Position numbers and translations under genes: made by a program. Below the pieces are notes generated by a model. The model did not search any database, was not told where the DNA came from, and saw only the letters and a list, made by a program, of their open reading frames with translations. DNA of 64,000 bases from Channallabes apus (lineage: Eukaryota > Chordata > Actinopteri > Siluriformes > Clariidae): positions 12,008,206-12,072,205 of the forward strand of contig CM060105.1 of assembly GCA_030522415.1 (NCBI GenBank). Direction: 5' to 3'. Below are positions 32,734 through 44,724 of this stretch, in pieces (position 1 is the stretch's first letter; each line of letters starts with the position of its first letter).

Positions 32734-34341
32734 AAAGTCATAACGTACAGTTATAAAGTACAAAATGTTTCTGTTGGTGGTTTTTTATTTACTTATTTAT
32801 TAATACTTATTTGTGGTGTTTTATGGTTTGTACATCTTTTCAAATTGAGACCTCATTTGTAAGTTGCTGCTGGTGTAAAATAAAAATATCCGTTTTATCC
32901 CGTTTGTCTGCTTCCTTCCTTCACAGAATTCTGTTGACCAGGGCTTGAAATTTAAATTTACTTGAGTTGGATCAACTTACAGTAATTTACAGCTGAAAAA
33001 TTTGTTGTACCAACCCTATTCATTTATGTTAACAGTATTAAATTATATTGGACGCAGCTGTAGTAAATAAGTTAAATGAGCCTAATAACATTTTTTTTTG
33101 TACTGTAAATGAATGTGAATCATATGGCATAATATTCCTGCCCCAATTCTCACAGCTGTACAGTATGAATTGAAATAATAACAATAGTGTTTTTCTTTAC
33201 TGAATAGAAATATAATTGCACAACTGTTAAGCATTAGCCCGTACTTGATAATATATTGTTCATTCTATCGGGGTTTAATTGCCCTAATGTCAACACCACC
33301 TTGTTATCCTTCAGACAACTCGAATCAGAATATTAAGAAGAAAATGAAGAAGAAGAAGAAGTGCTGTATCATCATGGCTTCTCAGTAATTCATTATTCGT
33401 TCCCACCTTAAAATCCTAAATTATTTAGCCAGACGCATATTATTTTTAAGTATTTACTGCTTGATTTTTTTTCCCCCTAGCAGAATCTACTTAAATCATG
33501 TAAAATATCCTAAATTATTTAGCCAGATACATGATGATTTTAACATTATTAGTGGAATAATCTTTTTTAATTTAAGCAGATAACAAAAGGTACTCATATG
33601 TATTAGGGAAAATTACTTAATAATATAAGAAACATTTTATAATGAAATGAATACATAATGCATTTTGGTGTTAAACATGCTTTTATTTCATGTTTCACTG
33701 GTATTAAAATATTAAACACTGTGGAAAATAGTAAACCATTTTTAGGTTCATATCTTTGTAACATTACCCTATTTACATGTACAGTACATTTAGGCATTTG
33801 GCAGATGCTCTTATCCAGAGCGACTTAATAAAACCAGTGAATTGTTTATATTGCTGACACTAATGCAACAAAGGAGCTTATTTAAGAAATAAAAAAAAGT
33901 ATAAAAATTAGTAAGGGGCTGAACTTACTTCTTAACATTTTACACTGTTTGCCTGTTCCTTCAAAATGGCGTCTGATCTCTGCTGCTGTTGTTGAGATTC
34001 AAATGAAGGTGACTTAATAAAACCCGGATAATTGAGACAATTCTCTTAAAATAAATATGAAGCCTTTTTTTCTCAAATTTTTTGACTAAATGGTTCCTCA
34101 AATTAAATGGTTAATAAACACAGAAAACCATTTTTTTTACATTAAATATGTACATTATTTTTAATTATTACATCAATTTTTTTAATGAAAATTACAAGCC
34201 TCATGATTCATTTTTTACAGGTGTGTGTGAATGGAAAAGAGTTCGCTTTGCCGAGTTTTGATCTACTGTAAAGTCAGATGATCACATTTAAACAATTTAT
34301 TCATACAGATGTACCTGTTTTACATGGAAAGTTACAGGTTT
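32734..34341. other. No gene seen; SINE trace
   Basis: AT-rich intergenic sequence. 33790-33831 carries TTAGGCATTTGGCAGATGCT and TTATCCAGAGCGACTTA, the start of the SINE family that is better preserved at 37995-38196. Confidence 0.5.
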
Positions 34342-35520
34342 GGGCTACTGTTATCTACTTCAAATATTTGTTAAAACAGCCAGGAAACTCACTCTGACCA
34401 TTTTAATAATTCATTGATAAATTAGTGATTCCTTTGGTTTCGGCTGTGCTGCTGAAGGTGATCATGTCATCTCGTCGTCTCCGCAGCAGTGAGCGCGTTT
34501 TATACAAATTACATAACCTGATTCCCCCCCCCCCCATTAATTTATATAAAAGCAGACATTTTGCTTTCTGTATCTGTATTTCAGTCATGATATACTAACA
34601 TATTTTTCGCAACATCTAACGGGCGAGCGTTCACACAGCTGACCAAATCGTCATTAGCGTGCCCCTCCCCCAAACAGCTCAGCGAGGAGCATTTACATTT
34701 AAACAGGTTTTACAGGTGTGCTTTGCAAAGTCAGACACATACAAATGCAAATAATACACCTCAAGTGTGAATAGCTGTTCTCACCTACAGTATACACTCG
34801 GAGAAACTAAAATCACCACTGTTCATGGTTTCAGCAAACTGACATGATACGCACTGATACTGATTCCACAGATGCTCAAACAGCAAAAGAACATGATAAT
34901 AATAATAATCCAAAAGAATAATATTATTCTTTTTGCTGTTTATGTCCACCATTTAATAATGATTTAATTATCAGTAATTAAAGCTGCTCACATCGCGCGC
35001 TTTCACTTAAAAAAAAAAATGCAGTGTTTAATCAGCAAGTATGTCGCCTCTCTTTATGATTGATAAATATTCTGACTGAAACAAATCTGCTCGTGTCGGC
35101 TTATATCGGGAGCATTTTTGATGAAAGAGGAGAGTAGAAGGTGAAAACTGAAAGTGTGGACAAACAACAGCACAATGCATGTGTGAATGGCTGAAACGTG
35201 GTTGTGAATAAACCTTTTAATGAATTTAAAACGTTTTTTATTGTTTTATATAAATAAAAATGCTTTTATAAATGTGGGCTACTGTTATCTACTTCAAATA
35301 TTTGTTAAAACAGCCAGGAAACTCACTCTGACCATTTTAATAATTCATTGATAAATTAGTGATTCCTTTGGTTTCGGCTGTGCTGCTGAAGGTGATCATG
35401 TCATCTCGTCGTCAGTGGGCGCGCCTATAATTCACTTCTCATACGAATTACATAATGTAATAATTTTTTTTCATTAGTTTATATTAAAGCAGATATTTCT
35501 CTTTCTATAAGTATATATTT
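34342..35520 (+). repeat. Direct repeat pair, ~140-240 bp each
   Basis: 34342-34481 and 35277-35413 are nearly identical (GGGCTACTGTTATCTACTTC to TCATCTCGTCGTC). Weaker similarity continues in each for another 100 bp. The 935-bp spacing suggests a tandem duplication or the ends of an unknown element. A run of C at about 34525-34536 interrupts the first. Confidence 0.85.
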
Positions 35521-35684
35521 TTCACGTCTGTGAGGCGAGTATACACGGAGTTTGGGTTCATTTTCTGACGCGCTCAAGTTCACCGAAAACAATACAGAAC
35601 CGCGTTTACTTTACTTTTATTTAGGTGCACTCACAATGACGAAAAACTTTATGATTTTGTTAAATAAATAAAGTAAAAAAAAAT

Positions 35685-35739
35685 GAAGGGTGGGATAAAC
35701 CGGGTCAGAGAGAGAAAAATCTAGAAGGTCACATCATGG
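35685..35739 (+). other. Fragment of gypsy LTR-end/leader sequence
   Basis: About 54 bp from ATGAAGGGTGGGATAAACCG to AAGGTCACA is identical to 22955-23008 just before the gypsy primer site. Here it is followed at once by TCATGGCAAAAG, the putative start codon of the Myb-like gene. Confidence 0.9.
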
Positions 35740-36390
35740 CAAAAGTTACAGCCGTTGACACAAAAACAAGGTAAAAAACACTTGTGATGAACAAACACAT
35801 ACTGGACACATAAGTGACAACTAAATGTTCAGCTTTCTATTTAAACAGCACCTATCAGTGATCTAGCTTGTGCTGCAGTGTTTCCCCCCAACCTCCTTCT
35901 CCATGTCCCTCTACCTCCACTGAGTCACCTGTACCCCTAAATCTCAGTTTTGTAAAACCACAAACCAGTCAGTGCCCTGTGCAACAGACACCCATTAGCC
36001 AGGACCTACCGACTACCACCCTAAAAACCGATGTTGTGGGTGGTAACCCTTCAGAAGCCACAAACCCATCCTCCGTCCAGATAGACCGCCCTGAATCACA
36101 AGGTATGGCACCTAAGACTGCCAGATGCATGTGTTTGCAGTTGGAAAAAACTTCTTCTTTTTTCAGAAATCACACACAAAATGACGTTGCTACTTTTGGA
36201 CCTTACAAAAACTTATCAGCAACTCTACTTCCGCAACAAAACTGCTTTTTATAAAAAGCTACAAACTACTTTTTCACAAAAAGGATAAACAGGATTCTAA
36301 AAAATTAGAAAAAAGTTAACCAACATGTTAACTACTTACAAAAGAGTTAAGGATCGCCACCGTGCAGCTGGGGAGGGAAAGCAAACCTGG
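35736..36390 (+). pseudogene. Myb/SANT-like DNA-binding protein gene remnant
   Basis: Three putative exons join in phase: 35736-35770 (MAKVTAVDTKT, donor AAG|GTAAAA), 35879-36102 (a proline/serine/threonine-rich stretch, SPQPPSPCPSTSTESPV), and 36167-36288 after the acceptor CTTCTTTTTTCAG. The third begins a helical segment (TLLLLDLTKTYQQLY, YKKLQTTFSQKG) and stops, but the sequence just after (36325-36390, LTTYKRVKDRHRAAGEGKQ, WEYY) is clearly its continuation. Two small indels around 36284-36318 explain the break. The pattern is that of Myb/SANT-like trihelix proteins, which also accompany Harbinger transposases. The first intron is 108 bp and the second 64 bp. The end is cut by a transposon at about 36398. 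Confidence 0.55.
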
Positions 36391-36397
36391 GAGTACT

Positions 36398-36700
36398 ACA
36401 CTCTAAAAAATGCTGGGTTGTTTTTTCTACCCAAACGCTGGGTTGCCGCTGTTGAGTCATTTTTCTGGGTTATTTACAGAGAGTTGGGTAGTTTTTGTGT
36501 AACCCAGCTGCTGGGTTAAAGTTTGCTTGGCCCCTCCCCCAAAGTTCACCGGTGGATTCAGCGGCTGTCACTCAGCTTCGTGTCTCTTTAGTAGAGGTGG
36601 GCGATACTGCAAAATTTTGTATCGATCCGATACCGATATTTACAGGGCCAATATCGCCGATACCAATACCGATATTTATTTTATTTTTAGCACACAATAT
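36398..36700. mobile_element. DNA transposon end and hAT-like end, adjacent
   Basis: ACTCTAAAAAATGCTGGGTT and the following repeated GCTGGGTT/AACCCAGC blocks (36398-36520) are a familiar fish transposon terminus. From 36593 AGAGGTGGGCGATACTGC with CGATCCGATACCGATATT resembles a hAT-type end. Neither has coding sequence here. Confidence 0.5.
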
Positions 36701-37879
36701 AAATTACATCTACAAAATGATAAATTTTAGTCTATAGCCTATCCACAATCCTATAACAATCCTATTGTGTCCCTTCCATGGTTAAATTAAACACACACAC
36801 ACACCGTGAACACACACCCGGTGCAGTGCAGTTACTTGTTAATCTTAGCTTTGATTAAATAACATTAATGAAGATTTAAAAATATTGTAAAAAAAGTATT
36901 ATTCATTTTTAGTTGTCTATTAATACATTGTTAACAAATGACACTTTATTTGTAAAGTGTTACCATTTTTCAACACCGGCAAAATAATCACTTTAATTTT
37001 AAAACAAAACCACAGTTTTACAAAAAATACCACAGTTAAACTATGGTTAGTGTAAGCATTGTTAATTTGTGGTTTATATTACCCATGGTTATGTTTTTAC
37101 AACAACTATGGTGATGACACTTCATGCTGAAGATCCAATATGACTAAAACATATTGGTTACCAGTGTTAGCTACCAAATGATTGCATGTTGGTACTGCAA
37201 CATGGAATTTATGCTTTTTCTAAGCTACAGAAGTGAAAATCTGTTTCAAAGGAAAGGTCATTGAAAAACTAAATATCTCACCCCCAATAGTACAGAAAAG
37301 AAATACGATGGAAGTCTGTGGAGGATAACATTGTTCCAAACATCTTTGTAATTATCTGAAAGCTATTTACACATTTAGCACATTCTGAGGGGGGGTAAAT
37401 GATGACAATTTTTGTTAAGTGAACCATCACTTTCTCCCAACTATTACAGAAATGCTACAGGTGTCAACACTTCTATATATATTCTGTCATGTAAGCATCC
37501 ACCCAACAGGTGTCAAGTGAATTTTAGATTAGGAAATGAGGTTATGCCACATGGAATTATGTAGTAAGTGTTTAGTATTGACCTCTCTGCATTGTTTTCA
37601 ACACTAATTAGTATTTTCACCCAATTAATCTCAACTCCTTAATAAACTTCTATATAATAGTTCTCAATGATCACATATCCATATGACATGCTGAGTCCAT
37701 GTTTTTTAAATCACACCACCACCGTGGAATTCACCCAAGAAATTCAGAAAGTCTTGAGATACATTCAATTCTTATTTAATAAACAAAAAATATTTTTGGA
37801 GAAAAAAGGATACACAATGAAGCAGTAAACTAATTAAATGCCCTTACTTCAAAAATGTACATACAAAGTTTTGGTCCAG
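36701..37879. other. No gene seen
   Basis: AT-rich sequence with a short AC run near 36794. I found no coding or RNA feature. It lies between the Myb-like gene and the 3' end of the Harbinger pseudogene. Confidence 0.5.
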
Positions 37880-39491
37880 ATGTTTAGTCTAGATGTTGTT
37901 GCAAATCTGGTCTCTGTTATGGCATGCATCAAGGTTGTGGGGTTGTGGGTGGTGAAAATGATCATCTACCTCAACATATTGGTCACAGGGCTTTAAACAT
38001 TTACATTTACATTTAGGCATTTGGCAGACGCTCTTATCCAGAGCGACTTACATTTTTATCTCATTATACATCTGAGCAGTTGAGGGTTAAGGGCCTTGCT
38101 CAAGGGCCCAACAGTGGCAACTTGGTGGTTGTGGGGTTTGAACCTGGGATCTTCCGAACCGTAGTCCAATGCCTTAACCACTGAGCTACCCCTAAACAAA
38201 CATTATGCAGCATGCAGAGGCAGCAGAAGTGATATTTGAAATGCTCTGCATGTGTAGGCACTGGAGCCTCCGGAACTTAGACTTCAAAATGCCAAATGCA
38301 TGTTCAATGACTACACGGGCAGCATTTAGCTTTATGTTAAAGCGTCTTTGCCCAGCAGTCTAGTGTCCATTGTCTCTGTAAGGCCTCAGAAGTTGAGGCA
38401 ACAGAGGATAAACAGAGTCTCCAGTTATATGCATTCCCTGTGGAACAAGGGAATGAGGATCTTCAAGAACTCGTCCAACCTCTGTTAGACAAAATGCTCT
38501 GGCGTCATGCCAACTCCCACTGTGACCCACACTGATGTGACAGAAGCGGCGCTCACTGTCACAAAATCCAGTTAAAATTACAGAATAGAATTGCTTCTGC
38601 AAACTTTGACATTTGCAGCCTTTGGCCTCTGGACCAGGAGATGTGATGGGCCATGTATGTATTAACATAACAAAACTCATGGAGATGTTTAGCAAGAGTA
38701 GATTTTGAGATGTTGAATCTGTCTGCTACCCCACGGTATGACCCCTGATTGGCCAATGTCCAAAGGTAGAAAAGAACACTGTGTGACTGGCAGTTTGCTT
38801 TGCTGTAAATTCATATAAACAGGACCAAGATTATGTATTGGTAGACATCCTATATAGTTAGAACATAAGGGTTCAGGAGAATATACCAAATTGTAGTTAA
38901 ATTATGTTGACGTTATGTAGTTCGCACCTCCACTTGTTCTTTGGAAAGCCTGAAATGACTGTGAAATTCTCAGGGACTGTATAGGGGGACGACCTCCTCC
39001 ACAAATTGTAGTACTTTTGGAAATAATCTATACAATAAAAACATGTACTTATTATTATTGTACTTATTCTATACACATGTATTGTAATTCAAAAGTATTG
39101 TCATTCAGTGTTTTTTGTAGAACTGGGATAGATTCCAACAATTAAGGTTTACACGACTGTTGAACATGAAATATAAAAACTTAGTTGTATTTTACAATAA
39201 ACACAAAACAAGTAGGTTACTCTCCAACAGCAATTACAGCTAATTATTTATTGTTTACAGAAGCCTAACATAACACCAGTAAACAAAACATCATTTGATT
39301 AAGTAGAAGCTTGATTTGTAAAACAGTATTTGTTCAGTTACTTTAAAATGAAATGATTTACACATGCACATATATTGTTTATAAACTTATCGTCGTTGTT
39401 CATTCTGCTGCATTTCTTCCAACAAAAAAGGTATTTCTACAGCTTCCAGTTCATCTGCAATAAAGTAGGCAAACGCCACGTGATCTGCCAT
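37880..39491 (-). pseudogene. Harbinger (PIF-type) transposase pseudogene
   Basis: Read on the minus strand, the likely start is MADHVAFAYFIADELEAVE at 39491, then an N-terminal segment near 38995-38930. Next comes GSYRGVADRFNISKSTLAKH (helix-turn-helix-like, about 38750-38690) and the DDE-domain pieces VGHSGSWHDARAF, ITGDSVYPLLPQLL and VVIEHAFGILKSKFRRLQ (to about 38240). After a SINE insertion (37995-38196) the C-terminal tail resumes (about 37980-37880). Frameshifts, stops (for example before the VVIEHAF segment) and the SINE make it inactive. The domain matches the HARBI1-like endonuclease family. The Myb-like remnant at 35.7-36.4 kb lies tail-to-tail with it and may be the partner gene. 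Confidence 0.78.
37995..38196 (+). mobile_element. tRNA-type fish SINE
   Basis: It begins TTTACATTTAGGCATTTGGC, passes GGGTTAAGGGCCTTGCTCAA, and ends GCCTTAACCACTGAGCTACC. The second half contains a GGTTTGAACCTGGGATC box B-like block. It interrupts the Harbinger pseudogene. A further copy of the family is at 48815-48897. Confidence 0.75.
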
Positions 39492-40387
39492 GTTTGAGGA
39501 AGCAACGAGATCCCCAACGTGTCCGACTTCACGGCTCCGTTTTCAGCTCCACCCCGACTGCTTTCGGCTAATCTCGCCGATCGGTCTGCGCAGCCGCAGC
39601 ATCAGCTCGAACACACCTATAGTGTCACACAGTTATCACGTGGTGTCATGACTAGACATGTTCCAGTGATTAGAATAAATGTCCTGTGTCTCCATCTTTC
39701 AGATCACTGAGTTGTAGATGTGATTTAAAAGCACTCGGTCAGCTGTGATTCAGGACACACAGTGACTTCTTGAGCTCATCTTGAACTTGAGAATATTGAA
39801 GCCCCATTTCTGAAGTGAGACAGTCTGAGTCTAGAAGAGACACTTCACTTCCACCTGCCTGACCGTGTGGCCGAGTGACTGTGAGAACTGTAGGGAAGAA
39901 ACCGGATTGTGTCCCACATGTGATGGGACAGAGAGGATGAGGAACTGCACAGCACCACCGTACATACAGGGATGTGACAAGAAAAAAAAACTCTGTGAAG
40001 TTGGACGTTAGATCTTTAAAAGCGCTCCAGACTCAGATCTGTAGTGGTTATTCACTAACAGTCCGGTGACATCACCTCTCCTACTGCATGAGTTAGGGAA
40101 ATAAAATATAGAGTTGTTGCTCATCAATAAATATGCAAAGTCAGAATATTTAAGATCTGAGCTTTAAATTAGTATCCATTTTTAATTTATCTCATGTGTA
40201 GGTTCGGGGTTAGTACACTGTAAAATTAACTGATAAAATATGTAGCCTCAACGTAAAAAAGTTTAGTAACAAGTTTCACAGCTTTTTAAGTTTATTCAAT
40301 TTTTAATAGAAATTTACTGGACAAACATAATATTTCATCAAATTAGAACATTTACCCAGTTCAAAATCCATTAATGGCATAAGGCTA

Positions 40388-40418
<31 letters not shown>

Positions 40419-41054
40419 CTGTACACACATACACAATCTCTCTCACACTTACTGTATAATTATATAACTATATATTTTCAAATAAAACTGCATGCTTTAA
40501 ATACCACCATATGAACTTATGCATTTTTTTCATTCTACCCAACAACAACTGAAATATATTAAAGCAACAACAAAAAAAGACATTAACTTCAAAATATCAA
40601 TGATTAACTGCATAACCAATCACCTGACAAAAAGATTTTCTACTAAGCTAAAAAGTATACTTACAAAGAGCTACTTACATTTAAGTTAAGCCTTTGTCAG
40701 TATACATCACTGCACAGTGAAATAAAACCAAATTATCAAATTATTCACAAAAATCTTCACATATCCCAGTATAGATGGGGTCAGAGCAGGGTCAACTGCT
40801 CATATCACACAGTTTATTAAAAAAAAAGAATACATAACCTGTATAATCTATAAATTCTCTTTCTGTGAATTTTTTTCATCATGTTCCAGGTCTACCTTGG
40901 GGTGGGAGAACTTTCTGCTTCATAATGGGGGATCAGAATCAGAACTGTCTGTTCTGTTCTCACACTTTTTCTGTGTCTTGTTTGGTAAACACACCATGCC
41001 TGTCTCTGAGCTCTCCTCTTCGTCTCACTCATATCTCCTACTCTTTTCTGTTGT
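39492..41054. other. No gene seen; CT microsatellite
   Basis: Mixed intergenic sequence. 39831-39857 is a 27-bp block shared with both duplication copies. 40388-40410 is a (CT)n run. A short possible exon near 40880-41000 has no motif or clear splice frame. Confidence 0.5.
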
Positions 41055-41455
41055 AGGTTAGGACATCATTCAGCATAATACATGGCGACAGACTAGCAAA
41101 TGTGCAAAACTGTTCCCTTTTCGAGGCTTCACTCAATGCTGCGTTAGAACGCTTATGGGAACTATCTTGTCGCATTGCCGGCCGTGAAGCATGTGTGGAA
41201 AAACGCCATTATCTGGCTATATATAACCTCGGTCAGGTGACGTCATCTGATTAGATCAGGTGGAGGTTATAAATATCGGAAAGCCGGCAACAAAACCTCA
41301 GATCATTTGTCTTCATGCCGACTTGTGATCGCGTGTGTGCAGCAAGCATTTAAAAAAAAAGCCGTTCTAAACAGAGAGAAAAAAAAGCAATAAAACACAC
41401 CAGATATAATGGCCGAGTTTAGTGTTTCATGCCCGTGCGGTAACCGTCTTTCTCA
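41055..41455 (+). mobile_element. DIRS-like retroelement 5' end, truncated
   Basis: The segment with TCCCTTTTCGAGGCTTCACT, CGCATTGCCGGCCGTGAAGC and a start codon followed by codons for MAEFSVSCPCGN resembles the 5' end and ORF1 start of fish DIRS elements. Only about 400 bp remain. It is cut by hAT-like sequence at about 41455. Confidence 0.5.
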
Positions 41456-41954
41456 AATTACAAATTACATTTACTCGCGTTACTGTAATTGAGTAGCTTT
41501 TTTGTGTATTTCTACTTTTAAAGTAGTTTTTAAAATCTGTAATTTTACTTTTACTTCAGTACGTTTTGTTTGAAGTATTGTAATTCACTACATTTTAAAT
41601 CATATTCGCTACTGAGTAAAAAATTAATGAATGAAAATGCTAAAATAATAAAAATATTATGCTTTGTATAAATGCTCCGTTGCGCCGCGTGTGTGTATCA
41701 TGTCCTGGTCGCGCGCCGCTCCAGACTCCACTCCAGGTTTTCTGACATCGGCAGCTACCTGACCTTCCACCCGGTCGCTTCTGCCCTGAGAGTGACGTCA
41801 TGGACTAGCGCGACCATATATATAAACCGGAGAGACGCGGGAAAGAGGTTGTGATTTTGGCGTTTTGATATTTGGTTGTGTATTCCGGTTTCGACTTTTT
41901 GCCTCCCATTGACTTTGATTATTGCTTTGTCCTTTTGGTTCCCACATGGAAAGA

Positions 41955-42240
41955 ACCTATATGAGGATATATGCGCATATATGAAACCTATATGCAGTAT
42001 ATATGTGCATATATCCACACCTATATGAGGATATATGCGCATATATGAAACCTATATGCAGTATATATGCATATATATCCACACCTATATGAGGATATAT
42101 GCGCATATATGAAACCTATATGCAATATATATGTGCATATATCCACACCTATATGAGGATATATACGCATATATGAAACCTATATGCAGTATATATGCAT
42201 ATATATGATAATATATATGCGTATATATGCCACATATAGG
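41955..42240. repeat. Array of ~80-bp units of TATATG palindromes
   Basis: CACACCTATATGAGGATATA and ATGAAACCTATATGCAGTAT alternate with ATATATGTGCATATATCC in about three and a half tandem units. Most of the array is self-complementary and could extrude cruciforms. A related array lies at 45480-45720. Confidence 0.92.
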
Positions 42241-42601
42241 CAACATTGAGGTGCATATATGTGCATATACAGTACAGGCCATATAGGTCTCCTGTATTGC
42301 TTCTTTATATCCACATATAAGCCCTATATGTACATACAAGATATGTCTCCTTTCGCAGGATCTGGTCATTTTAGCTCATATCTCACTTTGGCAACTGTCA
42401 TACATGATGCCTAGTTCATATTGTCTATTATCAAGGCAATAACTAAGAACTAACTTTAAAAAAAATGCAAAAAACTTATGTGCGAACACATGAAATTGGT
42501 ATCCTAATTGCCCACATACAGTATATGAGGATATATGCACATATATGAAACCTCAGTCTCCGTGAAAATCTTTTTGAAACACGTCACTAAAATTAACTGA
42601 A

Positions 42602-42817
42602 ATGAGAAATGTTGTTGGTCTTTCGGCTGCTCCCGGCAAGGGGTCGCCACAGCGGAATATCCAGTCCGCACTACAACTTGGCACAGGTTTTACGCCGGAT
42701 GCCCGTACTGATGCAACCCTCCCATTTTATCCGGGCTTGGGACCGACACTGCATCCAGTGGCTGGGGTGTGGGCACTGGCTGGAATCGAACCCGGACCAC
42801 TGAGCCACCAGTGAAAT
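42602..42817 (+). mobile_element. Fish SINE (tRNA-related)
   Basis: GTCTTTCGGCTGCTCCCGGC, GGGGTCGCCACAGCGGAAT and ATCCGGGCTTGGGACCG are hallmark blocks of a common teleost SINE. It is flanked by GAAATGAGAAAT on both sides (from about 42599 and from about 42813), a target duplication of about 12 bp. It lies inside the 41941-45737 element. Confidence 0.82.
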
Positions 42818-43113
42818 GAGAAATATATCTATATATCTTAAAGTGTCTACTTTTAAATGATGCAAGTCACATTGAAAACAAATGTTCTCAGTTTATGTAA
42901 TCCGTATGAGGCACAGAATTTCTGTCGCACTTATCTGCTAATGACCCGAGGCAGGACACGCCCACACGCCAATCACACGGAAATCAGTCAGGGTAATTTA
43001 CATACTAGGCCACGCCCCCGGACACCGGCCTGATCAACACACACACACACACACACACAGAGACAGGTTTGAAAACACTCAGATTCAGTGAGTTTTCTGC
43101 ACGTTTTGGAAGA

Positions 43114-44460
43114 TGGCACGCGCTTACACATCCGAGGAAACTCCTGGAAAGTTGGAGGAGTTTACATTTACCTCAGAAGAAGACTGTGTGACTCCGACGA
43201 CGAACAGGAGCATTTTGAACAGAGAATAGACCCATGCTACACTGGGTAAGTTATTAAGTCTTATATAACTCGTATTCTGATAATATTAAACTAATATTAG
43301 TAAATATTTTCCTCACTACAGCTAGCTCTTGTCAGCTTGTGTGACACATTGGCTTTCAATGCCATTTATATAGTTTAGGTAAATCATGCTAATATGCTGC
43401 CTCATGTAGCACAAACATGATATTTCCCGGTGGCTAAGCTAATGCCTTATGGAGTTTACAGATGTTTATAAATGTTCTAATGTATTTCACCTTGTTTTGG
43501 ATAGCTTTAGATTATAGTTGCTAATATGTATTTGGCTCTGTTTTGGTTAGCTTATAACACTGCTATCGGTAATGTTATTTAGCACAAACAAGCTAGTTCC
43601 AGGTGGCTAAAATACAGCCTTATGTAGCTAAGTGATGCTTATGAATATTTCTTTGGTGTAAATGTATATAATCCCTTTTGTTTAGCGTGTATTTACAAAT
43701 ACCTGATAAGATGTAATTGTTTAGAATGTGTTCAATATGTGTGTAATGTCCAATGGATGGTGTTTGCTAATGTCTCAGTTGTAAATGTTTGAGATCCACT
43801 ACATGGTCTGTTGTCCATCAACAGATATTTGCCCAGCCTATTGTCCATCAAAAATACAGAGGGGCACAAAAATGTATACACACTTTCACAATTGTTATCT
43901 ATGGCCTTTTTTAAAACTCAAATTGAATTATGGCTGCAGTGTGTAGTATTATCTATCACCATCATTGATGCTGTCATGTGACCTACAGAAGAGAGGTGTA
44001 TATTTTTCATGTTGAAGTGTGGATACATTTTTGGTCATCTCTGTACTGTATATATTGTGCATCCATATTAATTGCACATCCATTTACTCTGAACAGTATA
44101 GGCTAACATTTTTTTATTTATTTGTTTTTAAGAATGTGTCTGCATCACCCTTGCCTTCACCAGCCCCTCACATCAGGACACGCAAGCTCCGTTCAGATGG
44201 ACCTCTTGTATTTGTGAAGTGGATGGACACACGAGAAGTATCTACATGTTGTACCATCCATTCTGCTTATACAGTAGACGCGGTGAAGATGAGGGTGAAA
44301 TTACAAGGTACATGGACTACAAAGACATTTCCTGTGACTGCGTACAACCAGCACATGGGGAGTTGATCACTCTGATCAGCTATTACAATACTATACTACA
44401 CAGCACAAAACAATGAAGTCGTACAGAAATATTTCTCTACACTGCTTGGACATTGCTCCA
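43114..44460 (+). pseudogene. piggyBac-type transposase remnant
   Basis: A first exon near 43114-43248 encodes an acidic N-terminus in two frames (TSEEDC; DSDDEQEHFEQRID) and ends in GGGTAAGT. After a long gap, 44134-44460 encodes the C-terminal end typical of PGBD-like proteins: LVFVKWMDTREVS, a T-H-S-A segment, WTTKTFPVTAYNQHMG and, in another frame, HCLDIAPTNAYPAY. The catalytic core between them is missing and the C-terminal part is frameshifted. This is a deletion-type remnant. PGBD-like enzymes normally excise precisely at TTAA sites. Confidence 0.65.
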
Positions 44461-44724
44461 ACCAATGCTTACCCTGCATATATGTTTTGTACAGTTTTTT
44501 TTTTTTATCTTGCACTGTTTTACTCTGAATGTCCGTCTTTTTTCAGTTTTTATTTTGTACTGTTCCTGTTGCAGTTTTACCCTGCATTATCTTTATCATT
44601 AATCTGCATTTATACATAAAATCCTATTAACTATTGGGAAGCTAAACATGAGAATCAGTATGAAACATGAAAAGTTTCTAAAAGTTGCCAATAAATTAAT
44701 ATTGTGATGTGAAATTATTTTTCA

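Noticed and set aside
38120..38196. tRNA gene
   Set aside because: The box B-like GGTTTGAACC block belongs to a SINE. No complete cloverleaf can be drawn.
41955..42240. CRISPR-like array
   Set aside because: The repeats are contiguous AT palindromes without unique spacers, in a eukaryotic transposon.
41755..42369. Two minus-strand frames of about 95 codons
   Set aside because: Translations of the tandem TATATG array, repetitive Y/I/H strings with no biological meaning.
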